In this document: positions 7,508 through 15,216 of the stretch, in pieces | Position numbering within the stretch: position 1 is the first letter of the stretch | How the letters are laid out: each line of letters begins with the position of its first letter | Assembly (NCBI GenBank): GCA_002368605.1 | Contig: DFEB01000069.1 | Span: 1-64,000, forward strand | DNA from: Treponema sp. UBA3813 | GTDB lineage: Bacteria > Spirochaetota > Spirochaetia > Treponematales > Treponemataceae | Direction of reading: 5' to 3' | Length of the DNA stretch: 64,000 nucleotides | Position numbers and translations under genes: made by a program | The notes under the pieces: generated by a model | What the model was told of the DNA's origin: nothing | What the model saw: the letters and a program-made list of their open reading frames with translations, nothing else | Databases searched by the model: none

Positions 7508-9556
7508 TTACTTACCCTTCGGCGTAATGGGCTTTGCGGGCTTCTTCGCGTTTTTTTCCGCCGTGGGCTGTTTTTTGCTTTTGTTCGCGCTCGTCGCCTT
7601 CTTTCCCTCGTCCTTGTTGAAAGTTCCCTTCAAGTAGAAGTTTTCGATAGGCTGGTAGCCAAGAGGAGCGACAAGCTCGTTCCAGTTTTTCGGGAGCTTG
7701 ATTTCTGTTGTAACGAAGCCGCCGCCCGGCATAACCTGAACCTTGTTGCGGTTTGCATCTCCTGTGACCAAGAAGGCCGTGTCCCCCTTGTTCATGGTGG
7801 CGATTGTCATAATCTCATCGTCTTTCACAATCGGTTTGAGCCATTCGGGAGTTGGAGTCATTTTTGCCTGCTCAGCCTCGTCTTTTGAGAGCATATCAAA
7901 ATGTTCGTCGAAAGAGCGGCGCTTGTACTGCTGGCTTCCGGTGTTTGCCCAATAGTGGGCGTAGGTGCGGAGAGCCAAGGGACGGCGGGCTGTCTCAATC
8001 AAAGCGTCCTCCAAATCAGATTTTGTCTTGTATTCCTTCGCCAAATCCAGCGCCACATATTCCGTGATGAAAACCGTTCGTGGAACCTGGGGCTTTGTGT
8101 TGCCCAAGCCGTTCTGCTGCTTTTCGGTGATGTCGAAGGCCATGATTTCCATGATTTTTTCCGGGTCGTCGGTGGCAGGAGTTACATTGTTTCCCCATGC
8201 CAGGACAGACCCCGCCGTGATTGTGTTTGCGTTCAAATCGTAGCCCTGCTGAACATGGTAGAGTTTCCAGCCAAGCTTTACGCAGGCCTCGTCGTCCTCG
8301 CTGAATGTGAAGGGGGTGAGGTAGCCGAAAGAGCCCATGCGGTTTTCCTTCACATAGTAGCCGCCAATGTTGAGCATAGCCAAATCAATGAAGCGGCCGA
8401 GGGCCTTGTTAGCCTTTTCACTTATCATGCCCTGCTGATTGTCGATTCCAAGCTGTCGGGCGAGGGGGCCGTTGAGCCAAGCGAAGGGAGTCCAGCCGTG
8501 GGGCGAGGCCAGGGGTTTCCTCCATTCGCCGTTATTCATTCCCTGCACGAAAGCAATGCAAATCGGCATGAATTCTTTGGGCACTCCTGCCATGACAGCG
8601 TTCGCCGCCACGGTGTAGACTGTGCACTCACGGTAGGCCAGGGCGAATGTGCCGAGAATGTCGCTTCCCTTGTATCCGGTGAATTTCAAGTATTCCTGAA
8701 CGGCCTCGTCTGTGGGAGGAACTACGGGCAAGCCGTCAGTCCAGCCGTTAATCTGCATATACTCCTGAATTTCGTCGAAATTTCCGTAATAGATGATTTC
8801 ATCGGCAGGGCGTTTTCCTTCCGGGGCATACAAAGCTATTTCTTCTTTTGTAATCTGAGTTGTGAGGGCGGTTTTAATCTGGGGCCAGAGAACTTCCCTT
8901 GCGTTCTTTTTAAGCTCTTCGGTGGAGTGGGATGCGAAGGCTCCCGGATATTCAGCCGTGCGGAGGACAGGCACGCCCCGGTTTACGCCTGTTGAATGAA
9001 CCTGAGCAACGAAAGTTGGAGCGGCAACGGTTACGGACGGGATTCCGATGTGTTCGGCTGCGATGGAATCTCCAGTTTCTTTTGTGGTGCAAAGTCCGCA
9101 GCCGCAGTTTCCTACGATGACGGCATCAACTTTCAGTTCCTTGAGCTTGTCCTGAAAGGCCTTGGTCTTTTCGGTCTGCCCGAAAACTGAATAAGGGCCT
9201 GCCTGTCCGATGTCGTCGAACATGTAGATTTTGCATGTGGGGAATTCCTTTTCGATGCACTTCTTCAGTTCGTTGTGGGTGGTGACAGCCATGAAAGAGC
9301 CGCCCACAAGGGCGATTGTTTTTCCTTTGAGGCTGTCCAACCGCTTGGCTTGCTTTATCATGGGAACATCGTGGTAGCCCACAGGCGAAACGATGGCGTA
9401 ATTTTGGCTTCCGTCATCGGCGTACTGGGGAACAAAACACACGCCGTCCACGCATTCATCGGAATTGGTTGAGTATTTTGTCGCGGCGAATGCGGTTGTT
9501 GAGTTCATCGAAAACAGCACGACAAGTGCCGCACACAGTGAAATCAGTTTTTTCAT
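7508..9556 (-). CDS. exported UGSC-like (selenoprotein-homologue) protein
   Basis: Predicted secreted or periplasmic protein of 682 residues starting at ATG 9556 behind GGGAG, with a signal peptide (MKKLISLCAALVVLFS, cleavage near AFAA). Residues about 75-260 resemble the UGSC family: CGCGLC at 151-156 stands where selenoprotein members have UGSC, followed by HIGIPSVTVAAPTF. No in-frame TGA is seen, so this is a cysteine form. Residues about 285-600 form a second conserved domain (GWTDGLPVVPPTDE). The C-terminus is Lys/Pro-rich. It lies 13 bases after the alpha/beta hydrolase gene, probably as one operon. The function is unknown; the CxxC suggests a redox or C-S cleavage role. Confidence 0.6.
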   Translation of the reverse strand: MKKLISLCAALVVLFSMNSTTAFAATKYSTNSDECVDGVCFVPQYADDGSQNYAIVSPVGYHDVPMIKQAKRLDSLKGKTIALVGGSFMAVTTHNELKKCIEKEFPTCKIYMFDDIGQAGPYSVFGQTEKTKAFQDKLKELKVDAVIVGNCGCGLCTTKETGDSIAAEHIGIPSVTVAAPTFVAQVHSTGVNRGVPVLRTAEYPGAFASHSTEELKKNAREVLWPQIKTALTTQITKEEIALYAPEGKRPADEIIYYGNFDEIQEYMQINGWTDGLPVVPPTDEAVQEYLKFTGYKGSDILGTFALAYRECTVYTVAANAVMAGVPKEFMPICIAFVQGMNNGEWRKPLASPHGWTPFAWLNGPLARQLGIDNQQGMISEKANKALGRFIDLAMLNIGGYYVKENRMGSFGYLTPFTFSEDDEACVKLGWKLYHVQQGYDLNANTITAGSVLAWGNNVTPATDDPEKIMEIMAFDITEKQQNGLGNTKPQVPRTVFITEYVALDLAKEYKTKSDLEDALIETARRPLALRTYAHYWANTGSQQYKRRSFDEHFDMLSKDEAEQAKMTPTPEWLKPIVKDDEIMTIATMNKGDTAFLVTGDANRNKVQVMPGGGFVTTEIKLPKNWNELVAPLGYQPIENFYLKGTFNKDEGKKATSANKSKKQPTAEKNAKKPAKPITPKGK

Positions 9557-9569
9557 AAGAGTCTCCCAG

Positions 9570-10403
9570 TTACTTTGCAAACAGCCAGTCAAGTATATCT
9601 TCCGACAAACCTTCTTTGCAGGTTTTTTTGTGGTCATATCCTTCCAGAATCTTTATATGGGCATTGCCGCCGTTATATTGCAGCTCTGCGACAATATCGG
9701 CATTGCGCTTTACTTTTTGCGATGCAATTTCATCGTCACTTTTGGTTGAGAGCAAGGCATTGTCCTTTGCGTCGGGATTCGACACGACATCGTTGCTTCC
9801 TATGACTGCATACAGTGCCGTTTTTAGCAGATTTTCCAAATTTACATCGCTTGGCGACGAGGCGATTGCGACCGCTTTTTCAGCAAAATCGGGGTACTGA
9901 CTTGCCATCGCCCAGATGCCGCTTCCGCCTTTTGATGCGCCTGCAATGTATATGTGCGCACAGCCGTGTTCCCGCGCAAATGTTTCGCAAAGCGATTTTA
10001 AGTCTGCGGAAATTGCACGCCACGGTGTATTTTCAGGGCATTGGGGAGCAAGCACAAACGCGCTGACTCCGTGCTTTTCGATATAAGAAGCCGCATCCAA
10101 AGCGGGGGTGCGTTCCATCTGCTTTTGATTGTCCGTGCCGCTCGCAGAATTTCCGTGCAAGAACACGAAAAGCACCGGTTCGCCAGCACCTGCATTGAAC
10201 TGCTTGTAGCGGTAGTGAATGTTCAGCGATTCTCCATCGAATGTAGCGGCGAGAAAATCATTTCCCGTTTTAAGCGGTCTCTCAGGTCTTTTTGTTCCCG
10301 CGAATGCGGTGTTTGGACTGGCAGCGAAGCTCCCCGCGCCGCCTGTCGAAACCACCAGTGCGAGTGCCGCTCCTGCAAGAAGAAATTTCTTTAGTTTTTT
10401 CAT
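9570..10403 (-). CDS. exported alpha/beta hydrolase
   Basis: Serine hydrolase of the esterase / dienelactone-hydrolase type, predicted to be exported (MKKLKKFLLAGAALALVVS signal). The start at 10403 is chosen for TTGGAGGC upstream. FLHGNSASG forms the oxyanion region. The nucleophile is Ser157 in GASKGGSG; VIGSND and GYDHKK give the likely acid and base. The substrate is unknown. It is the first gene of a two-gene operon with the UGSC-like protein, so the two may act on one extracytoplasmic substrate. Confidence 0.75.
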   Translation of the reverse strand: MKKLKKFLLAGAALALVVSTGGAGSFAASPNTAFAGTKRPERPLKTGNDFLAATFDGESLNIHYRYKQFNAGAGEPVLFVFLHGNSASGTDNQKQMERTPALDAASYIEKHGVSAFVLAPQCPENTPWRAISADLKSLCETFAREHGCAHIYIAGASKGGSGIWAMASQYPDFAEKAVAIASSPSDVNLENLLKTALYAVIGSNDVVSNPDAKDNALLSTKSDDEIASQKVKRNADIVAELQYNGGNAHIKILEGYDHKKTCKEGLSEDILDWLFAK

Positions 10404-10420
10404 AAATGCCTCCAAAAGCA

Positions 10421-10582
10421 AGTGCGCAAGGGATTGTAGGGGCGGCGTAAGCCGTTCCGAAGCGGCGGTGGTTGAGTAGGAAGCGAAGCGACCGTATCGA
10501 AACCACCAGAGCGTAGGAATAGAGCGCGGTTAGCGCGGAACCCCGAAAAGCCCGACCCTCGCTTGTCGAGGGTTGCGCCCGT
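10421..10582 (+). repeat. palindromic repeat family, copy 2 (expanded)
   Basis: A longer copy (about 160 bp) carrying the family blocks GGGGCGGCGTAAGCCGTTCCGA, GCGCGGAACCCCG and a terminal hairpin CCCTCG..CGAGGG. The middle holds an extra inverted pair, GGTGGTT and AACCACC, about 27 bases apart. It occupies most of the 313-base gap between the divergent genes starting at 10403 and 10717. The rest of that gap holds only the promoter at 10702. Confidence 0.75.
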
Positions 10583-10701
10583 AATTTTATGATTCTACTG
10601 TATCACACACTGATTTCCGACACATTAAGGCAAAATGAAGCAAAGATGAAAGAATTTTCAGAAAAGTTCATGCTGCTTTTCAGAAAAAAATCTTTTTGCC
10701 G

Positions 10702-10710
10702 TGATATACT
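10702..10710 (+). promoter_or_regulatory. extended -10 promoter, leaderless type
   Basis: TGATATACT ends six bases before the ATG at 10717 with no Shine-Dalgarno sequence between, the same geometry as queD. Confidence 0.6.
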
Positions 10711-10716
10711 TCTATT

Positions 10717-11202
10717 ATGATTCAGAAAATGAAATTTTTCCTTATTTTTATTTTTCTCATCTTGCCTGTGATTTTGCTTGCCCAAGAAGATGCAAAAACG
10801 GTTAATTACAGCGGCCGCAAGCTTTCTGCAGGCGACAGAGTATTTACGGTCATTGGCGTGAAAGCCGAAGCTGGCGATGGAGATTTTCTTTTGATTTCGG
10901 TGTATTTTAATGATATGGTTGATTCAAGTTCCGTTCAGAACCGCAGGATTTTTGTTAATGAAAAAGCGCTTCCGCCTGTGACTCAGTTTCATTTTTCAAA
11001 GAATCGCCGTATGGTGCAATTTAAAATCAAGCGGCCAGAATCTGGTTCCGAAAGCGAAGGTGAGGGGTTTTCACTCAGGCTGGTGCAGTTTCAGTCTTTT
11101 AAAGGGCGGAGCATGAATCCCATAGAATTAAAAGGACTTGACGAAAACAGCTTTTTTAAATTTTCAAGGGAGAAGCGCGAATGGCAAAAATCCTCATTGT
11201 AG
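10717..11202 (+). CDS. exported protein preceding a two-component system
   Basis: Unrecognised 161-residue protein with a signal peptide (hydrophobic residues 6-21, ending LLAQE). The mature part looks like an Ig-like beta domain (VYFNDMVDSSSVQNRRIFVN), of the kind that describes a value change between paired strands. Its 3' end overlaps the response-regulator start by 22 bases, so it is translationally coupled to the regulator and kinase. Inference: it may modulate or supply the signal for the kinase at 11858. Confidence 0.7.
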   Translation: MIQKMKFFLIFIFLILPVILLAQEDAKTVNYSGRKLSAGDRVFTVIGVKAEAGDGDFLLISVYFNDMVDSSSVQNRRIFVNEKALPPVTQFHFSKNRRMVQFKIKRPESGSESEGEGFSLRLVQFQSFKGRSMNPIELKGLDENSFFKFSREKREWQKSSL

Positions 11203-11861
11203 AAGACGATAAAGAACTTTCTCACATCACCGAGCTTGAGCTGACCCACGAGGGATTTTCTGTCGTAACGGCCGCGGACGGTCGGGAAGGATTTGAAAAA
11301 ATTCAGGGCGAAAATCCTGATCTTGTCCTGCTGGATGTCATGCTTCCCCGTTTGAGCGGGCTGGAGATTTTGCGCAAAGTGAGGAATGAACTGAATTCTG
11401 ACCTTCCAATAATTCTTGTGACGGCGCGGGGAGAGACAATCGATAAAGTTGACGGCTTGAACAGCGGCGCGGACGATTACATTGCAAAACCATTTAAGAT
11501 TGAAGAGCTTCTTGCCCGCATGAAGGCAGTGCTCCGTCGTACACAGAAAAAATCAGGCGCAAAATCAGTGGTGCTTAAAAACGGCTCCATTGAAATGGTT
11601 GCTGATGAGATGCGGGTTAACTTTGATGGCGAGGCGGTTGAACTTTCCAAAAACGAATTCCTGCTTCTCAAATATTTCCTTGAAAATGCAGGCAAAATTC
11701 TTTCCAGAGATGATATTATCAAAAAGGTCTGGGGCGAAGATTACTACATAGAAGAAAACAGCGTTGATGTCTATGTGCGGCATTTGCGCTCAAAATTCGG
11801 CGACGGAATTATTAAAACCGTTCGTGGCATGGGCTACATTATGCAGGAAGTTGGAAAATGA
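11181..11861 (+). CDS. OmpR-family response regulator
   Basis: DNA-binding response regulator of 226 residues. The receiver domain has VEDD (D9-D10), phospho-acceptor D52 in LLDVMLPRLSG, and Lys in YIAKPF. The C-terminal winged helix ends VYVRHLRSKFGDGIIKTVRGMGY, typical of OmpR/PhoB. It overlaps the upstream exported-protein gene by 22 bases and the downstream kinase by four (ATGA), so the three form one operon. The target genes are unknown. Confidence 0.93.
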   Translation: MAKILIVEDDKELSHITELELTHEGFSVVTAADGREGFEKIQGENPDLVLLDVMLPRLSGLEILRKVRNELNSDLPIILVTARGETIDKVDGLNSGADDYIAKPFKIEELLARMKAVLRRTQKKSGAKSVVLKNGSIEMVADEMRVNFDGEAVELSKNEFLLLKYFLENAGKILSRDDIIKKVWGEDYYIEENSVDVYVRHLRSKFGDGIIKTVRGMGYIMQEVGK

Positions 11862-13108
11862 GTAAAAAGCTTTCTCCTCCTGTTGCAATTTTTTTATCTT
11901 TTAGATTTATGCTTTTGCTGGCAGCCTCAATTCTTTTGCTTTCGGTGATTTTTCTTTCCCTGCTCAGACTTTCTGTTACCCATAAGCAGGACACCGACCT
12001 TGAAGAGAGCATTTCTCTTATCTCTGAGACGATTCGCTTGAAGGGAAGGGATGATTTGGCTTTTTTGGAGCTTCCATATTACATTACCTACGCGGTTTGG
12101 GAGCGGGAAAGCGGGACACTTCTTGCCACGAATGACAGTCTCCTTCCTCATTTGGAGTCAGAGGGAAAAAGCCGAACTTATTTTGAAAAAGATTTTTTCA
12201 CCGACAGTGATTTGAATATCCGCTACAGAACGGCGCGACTTGATTTTGGCGAGGCTCTGACCGACAATTCCCTCATTGTCGAGTGTGCTATTGACATCGC
12301 AAATGATTCTGCCGCAAAGATGAGCCGGGCGCTTCCCCGTCTTATCCTCATTTCTTTGATTCCGATTCTGATTCTCTCTTTCGCTCTTTCTTACTTGATT
12401 TCAAGGAGTACGATTAAGGCTTTTAAAAAATTGCAGGAATATTACGACCGGGAAAAGGCTTTTACCAGCAATGTGAGCCACGAATTGAAGACTCCGATTT
12501 CGATTATCGACGGTCACGCAAATCTTTTGAAACGCTGGGGAAAGGATGATCCTAAGCAGCTTGCTGAATCAATCGACGCTATTTTGCATGAAACAGAAAA
12601 CATGAATTCCATCGTAACGACTCTTTTGGATATGAGCCGAATCGAGAACGGAAAACTTAAAATTGAAAAAACGAAATTCTTCGTGACGAATTTTTTCGCC
12701 AAACTTAAGGATGAATTTAAAATCACTCACCCGGATTGCGAGGTCACGATTTCAGACCCGGATTTTCTTGAAATTGAAAGTGACGAGCAGAAACTTCATC
12801 AGATTTTTACGGTGATTTTGTCCAACAGCGTAAAATTTGCCGGCTCGGATTGTAGCATTAGCCTTTCAGCACGCAAAGTCGGAGGTAAGATAGAGCTTTC
12901 TGCCAGTGACAATGGACCGGGATTTTCAGAAGAAGTGCGGCCTCATGTCTTTGAGCGATTTTACAAGGGAGACAAGTCTCACGACCGAAATGTGAGCGGA
13001 GCCGGGCTTGGGCTTTCCATCGCAAAAACTCTTGTCCTTGCTTTAGGTGGGGAAATCCGCGCGGAGAATGCAAGTGGTGGCGGAGCATGTATCCTTCTTT
13101 CCTTATGA
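11858..13108 (+). CDS. membrane sensor histidine kinase
   Basis: Partner of the overlapping response regulator. Two membrane helices (about 12-38 and 161-183) bracket a periplasmic sensor of about 120 residues, so the protein is inserted in the inner membrane. The HisKA domain has H208 in SHELKTP. The ATPase has DNGPGF and GAGLGLSIAKTL motifs. At 416 residues the length is normal. The signal it senses is unknown. Confidence 0.93.
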   Translation: MSKKLSPPVAIFLSFRFMLLLAASILLLSVIFLSLLRLSVTHKQDTDLEESISLISETIRLKGRDDLAFLELPYYITYAVWERESGTLLATNDSLLPHLESEGKSRTYFEKDFFTDSDLNIRYRTARLDFGEALTDNSLIVECAIDIANDSAAKMSRALPRLILISLIPILILSFALSYLISRSTIKAFKKLQEYYDREKAFTSNVSHELKTPISIIDGHANLLKRWGKDDPKQLAESIDAILHETENMNSIVTTLLDMSRIENGKLKIEKTKFFVTNFFAKLKDEFKITHPDCEVTISDPDFLEIESDEQKLHQIFTVILSNSVKFAGSDCSISLSARKVGGKIELSASDNGPGFSEEVRPHVFERFYKGDKSHDRNVSGAGLGLSIAKTLVLALGGEIRAENASGGGACILLSL

Positions 13109-13170
13109 TTTCGCTTGCCGATTTGCAACTTTTTTCAGTATCTTTTGTTTAAACAAACAGAGGCTTTATT

Positions 13171-13875
13171 TTGAATATCGATGAACTTGCAACAGAAAGC
13201 GTGCCTGAAGGCGGGGAATTGCCAAAAGTCATAAACAAGGAATTGATGAGCAATCCCGACAACTTTTACAAAATGGCTTTCGAATTTCAGCAGATTATGA
13301 TGATTTACGAGAGCGCAATCAAGCAGATTGAGACAAAACTTGATATATTGAACAAGGAAAACAAGGTTTCGGGCAGGAGAAATCCTATTGAGACCGTAAA
13401 ATCCAGAATCAAGTCGCCCCAGAGCATCGCAAGCAAACTTGAAAAAAAGAAGCTGCCTGTCACTTTTGATTCCATGGTCAATAATCTTCAGGACATCGCC
13501 GGCGTGCGGGTAATCTGTCCTTATATTTCTGACATTTACTCTGTCCGCGACATGCTTTTGAAGCAGCCGGACATCACTCTTCTTGAAGAAAAAGACTATA
13601 TCAGGCAGCCGAAAGATTCTGGCTACCGAAGCCTGCATGTGGTGATTGAAATTCCTGTCTATCTTTCTGAAAGCACCCACAATGTAAAGGTTGAAATCCA
13701 GCTGCGAACGATTGCAATGGACTTTTGGGCCAGCCTTGAGCACGAATTACGCTACAAGACGAATACCAAAGTGCCGGAGAGCGTGCGCCGGGAGCTTTTC
13801 CGCGTGGCAGAGACAATCGCCATGACAGACCGGGAGATGGAAGAAATCGCCATAGAGCTTCAGAATCTGGATTAA
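13171..13875 (+). CDS. small alarmone synthetase (RelA/SpoT synthetase domain)
   Basis: RelQ/YjbM-type (p)ppGpp synthetase with no hydrolase, TGS or ACT domain (234 residues). The synthetase motifs are visible: DIAGVRVICPY, the substrate loop QPKDSGYRSLHVV, and EIQLRTIAMDFWASLEHELRYK. The start is TTG 13171, with AGAGG seven bases upstream. It stands alone downstream of the two-component system. It probably makes alarmone under cell-envelope or other stress; regulation is not visible. Confidence 0.9.
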   Translation: MNIDELATESVPEGGELPKVINKELMSNPDNFYKMAFEFQQIMMIYESAIKQIETKLDILNKENKVSGRRNPIETVKSRIKSPQSIASKLEKKKLPVTFDSMVNNLQDIAGVRVICPYISDIYSVRDMLLKQPDITLLEEKDYIRQPKDSGYRSLHVVIEIPVYLSESTHNVKVEIQLRTIAMDFWASLEHELRYKTNTKVPESVRRELFRVAETIAMTDREMEEIAIELQNLD

Positions 13876-13892
13876 GTTATACGGGATAAAGC

Positions 13893-13991
13893 AAAAAAAG
13901 TGGTCTCCCGCCGGGAACCTTGCCCCAGAAGTCGCAGTGAGCAGAGCTCAGGCGACTTTGTGGCAGAACCCCGGCTCCGGCCACTTTTTTT
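13893..13991. ncRNA. long imperfect hairpin, 99 nt, structured RNA or terminator
   Basis: The outer arms AAAAAAAGTGG (13893-13903) and CCACTTTTTTT (13981-13991) are perfect. Inside, CCGGG pairs with CCCGG, TGCC with GGCA, AAGTCGC with GCGACTT, and the tip is GAGC-AGA-GCTC. The structure ends in a T-run on either strand. It follows the alarmone synthetase and faces the phosphodiesterase gene. It is far longer than a simple terminator and matches no RNA family I know. Confidence 0.5.
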
Positions 13992-14060
13992 GTATTTTCT
14001 GTCTGCTAATCCGTATTCTGGAGCTGTGCATAGAAAAAACTCTGTGGTCTCCCTAGCCTA

Positions 14061-14651
14061 TCAACATAGTTGCCTCGGAGACTGGCTAAAATTGTGCTCT
14101 CGAAGCAGTTTTCCTTCTATTGTGTAGAGACTCACTTTAACGGTATCATTTTCGATTTCCAGAATTCCGCAGGTGTTTCCGTCATCGCATTTGGGGAGGG
14201 AGATAGAGCCTGGGTTGAAGTAGAAAAGTCCGGCTTCTTCTTCCATGACCGTGACGTGAGTGTGGCCTGAAATGACGATTGTGCCTTTGGGAAGCCAAGA
14301 ACTGAGCTCTTCGCGGCTGTAAAGATGTCCGTGGTGGATGAAGAGGCGGCGGATTTTCTTTGAAACGGGAATGGCCAGCGTGGTGTAGGCGTTCAAGCAT
14401 GGAAAATTGAGCATCATCTGGTCAACTTCGCTGTCGCAGTTTCCGCGCACACAGAGGATTTTATCTTTGCGCTGGTTTAAAAGCTCCGCCGTCTTTTTGG
14501 TGTCCCAGCCCTGGGGGAGAGGATTTCTTGGGCCGTGGTTGAGATAGTCGCCGCAGAGAATGAGCGCGTCAACTGATTTTTCAAATGAAGCGAGGACTGT
14601 TTCAAGGCAGGCGGCGCTTCCGTGTATGTCGGATAGGATTAGGAATTTCAT
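14061..14651 (-). CDS. YfcE/MJ0936-family phosphodiesterase
   Basis: Metal-dependent phosphoesterase of the calcineurin-like superfamily (196 residues). All metal-binding motifs are present: DIHGS, GDYLNHGPRN, RGNCD, HHGH and SGHTHV. The likely activity is on phosphodiesters in the cytoplasm; the physiological substrate is unknown. It lies four bases after the DUF4160 gene, in the same direction. Confidence 0.88.
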   Translation of the reverse strand: MKFLILSDIHGSAACLETVLASFEKSVDALILCGDYLNHGPRNPLPQGWDTKKTAELLNQRKDKILCVRGNCDSEVDQMMLNFPCLNAYTTLAIPVSKKIRRLFIHHGHLYSREELSSWLPKGTIVISGHTHVTVMEEEAGLFYFNPGSISLPKCDDGNTCGILEIENDTVKVSLYTIEGKLLREHNFSQSPRQLC

Positions 14652-14655
14652 AGGC

Positions 14656-14934
14656 TTAACAGTAAAATTTCAATTCGCCGAAGCGAGTCTGCCATTCTGA
14701 GACAATCTCGAATGCTCGGTTTTCTATAATCTCAATAATGTTATTCAATGTGTGTTCCGGGATCTTTGAATTATTATTGCTGACAAGGCAATGCAATGTT
14801 TTTGTTATCCAGATTTTTGTTGCATTTTTTTCAGGATGACCTTTTGAAACATGAATATGCACAGGTTCGAGAGGTTCTCCTTCATTTGACCAGAAATAAA
14901 TCAGATATGAGCCGATACTAAAAATTTGCGGCAT
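14656..14934 (-). CDS. DUF4160 protein
   Basis: Small protein (92 residues from ATG 14934, MPQIFSIGSYLIYFWSN) matching the DUF4160 pattern: an aromatic strand, EPVHIHVSKG, then NATKIWI. The earlier in-frame ATG at 14988 lies inside the upstream gene and gives a tail unlike the family, so I reject it. It overlaps that upstream gene by 17 bases. DUF4160 genes typically come in small two-gene units of unknown function, suspected of toxin-antitoxin-like behaviour. Confidence 0.75.
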   Translation of the reverse strand: MPQIFSIGSYLIYFWSNEGEPLEPVHIHVSKGHPEKNATKIWITKTLHCLVSNNNSKIPEHTLNNIIEIIENRAFEIVSEWQTRFGELKFYC

Positions 14935-15193
14935 GTTCAAATCCTCCGCCTCTGGCAAATTTAAAGAAAAGATGTGCGGCTCGTTCAACCAGATCCTTGA
15001 AATATTTCATTTCTTCGTCTGAATAACCGTGGACTTCCCATTTGTAATCTGGCAAGAAACATGTTGCATCATTAAAACCATTATCTGTAGGTGTTTCGAT
15101 GTAGACTTTTACTTGTTCCTTGCCGTCGATGTTCAGAATCTCCGAGTGGGTGATTTCTGTGTCATCGTTCAGTGTCATGAATGGATACATCAT
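14918..15193 (-). CDS. small acidic partner of the DUF4160 protein
   Basis: A 91-residue protein of unknown function (MMYPFMTLNDDTEITHSEI; GYSDEEMKYFKDLVERA). I recognise the type as one often encoded just before DUF4160. Its 3' end overlaps the DUF4160 start, implying translational coupling. GGGGGA precedes the ATG. It follows argS closely but is separated by 23 bases and could be transcribed with it or alone. Confidence 0.65.
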   Translation of the reverse strand: MMYPFMTLNDDTEITHSEILNIDGKEQVKVYIETPTDNGFNDATCFLPDYKWEVHGYSDEEMKYFKDLVERAAHLFFKFARGGGFEHAANF

Positions 15194-15216
15194 AATCTTC
15201 CCCCTGTAGCATTGAA

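Noticed and set aside
7901..8995. Long open frame on the plus strand (364 codons) opposite the UGSC-like gene
   Set aside because: It is antisense to a gene with a signal peptide, family motifs and a ribosome-binding site. The encoded protein has no recognisable features, and the frame is kept open by the codon usage of the real gene.
9089..9106. Selenocysteine in the UGSC-like protein
   Set aside because: Both positions of the CGLC motif are Cys codons and no in-frame TGA occurs within the gene.
13893..13991. Signal-recognition-particle (4.5S) RNA
   Set aside because: The size fits, but the conserved GGAA-type tetraloop with its CAGG/AGCAG internal loop is missing on both strands.
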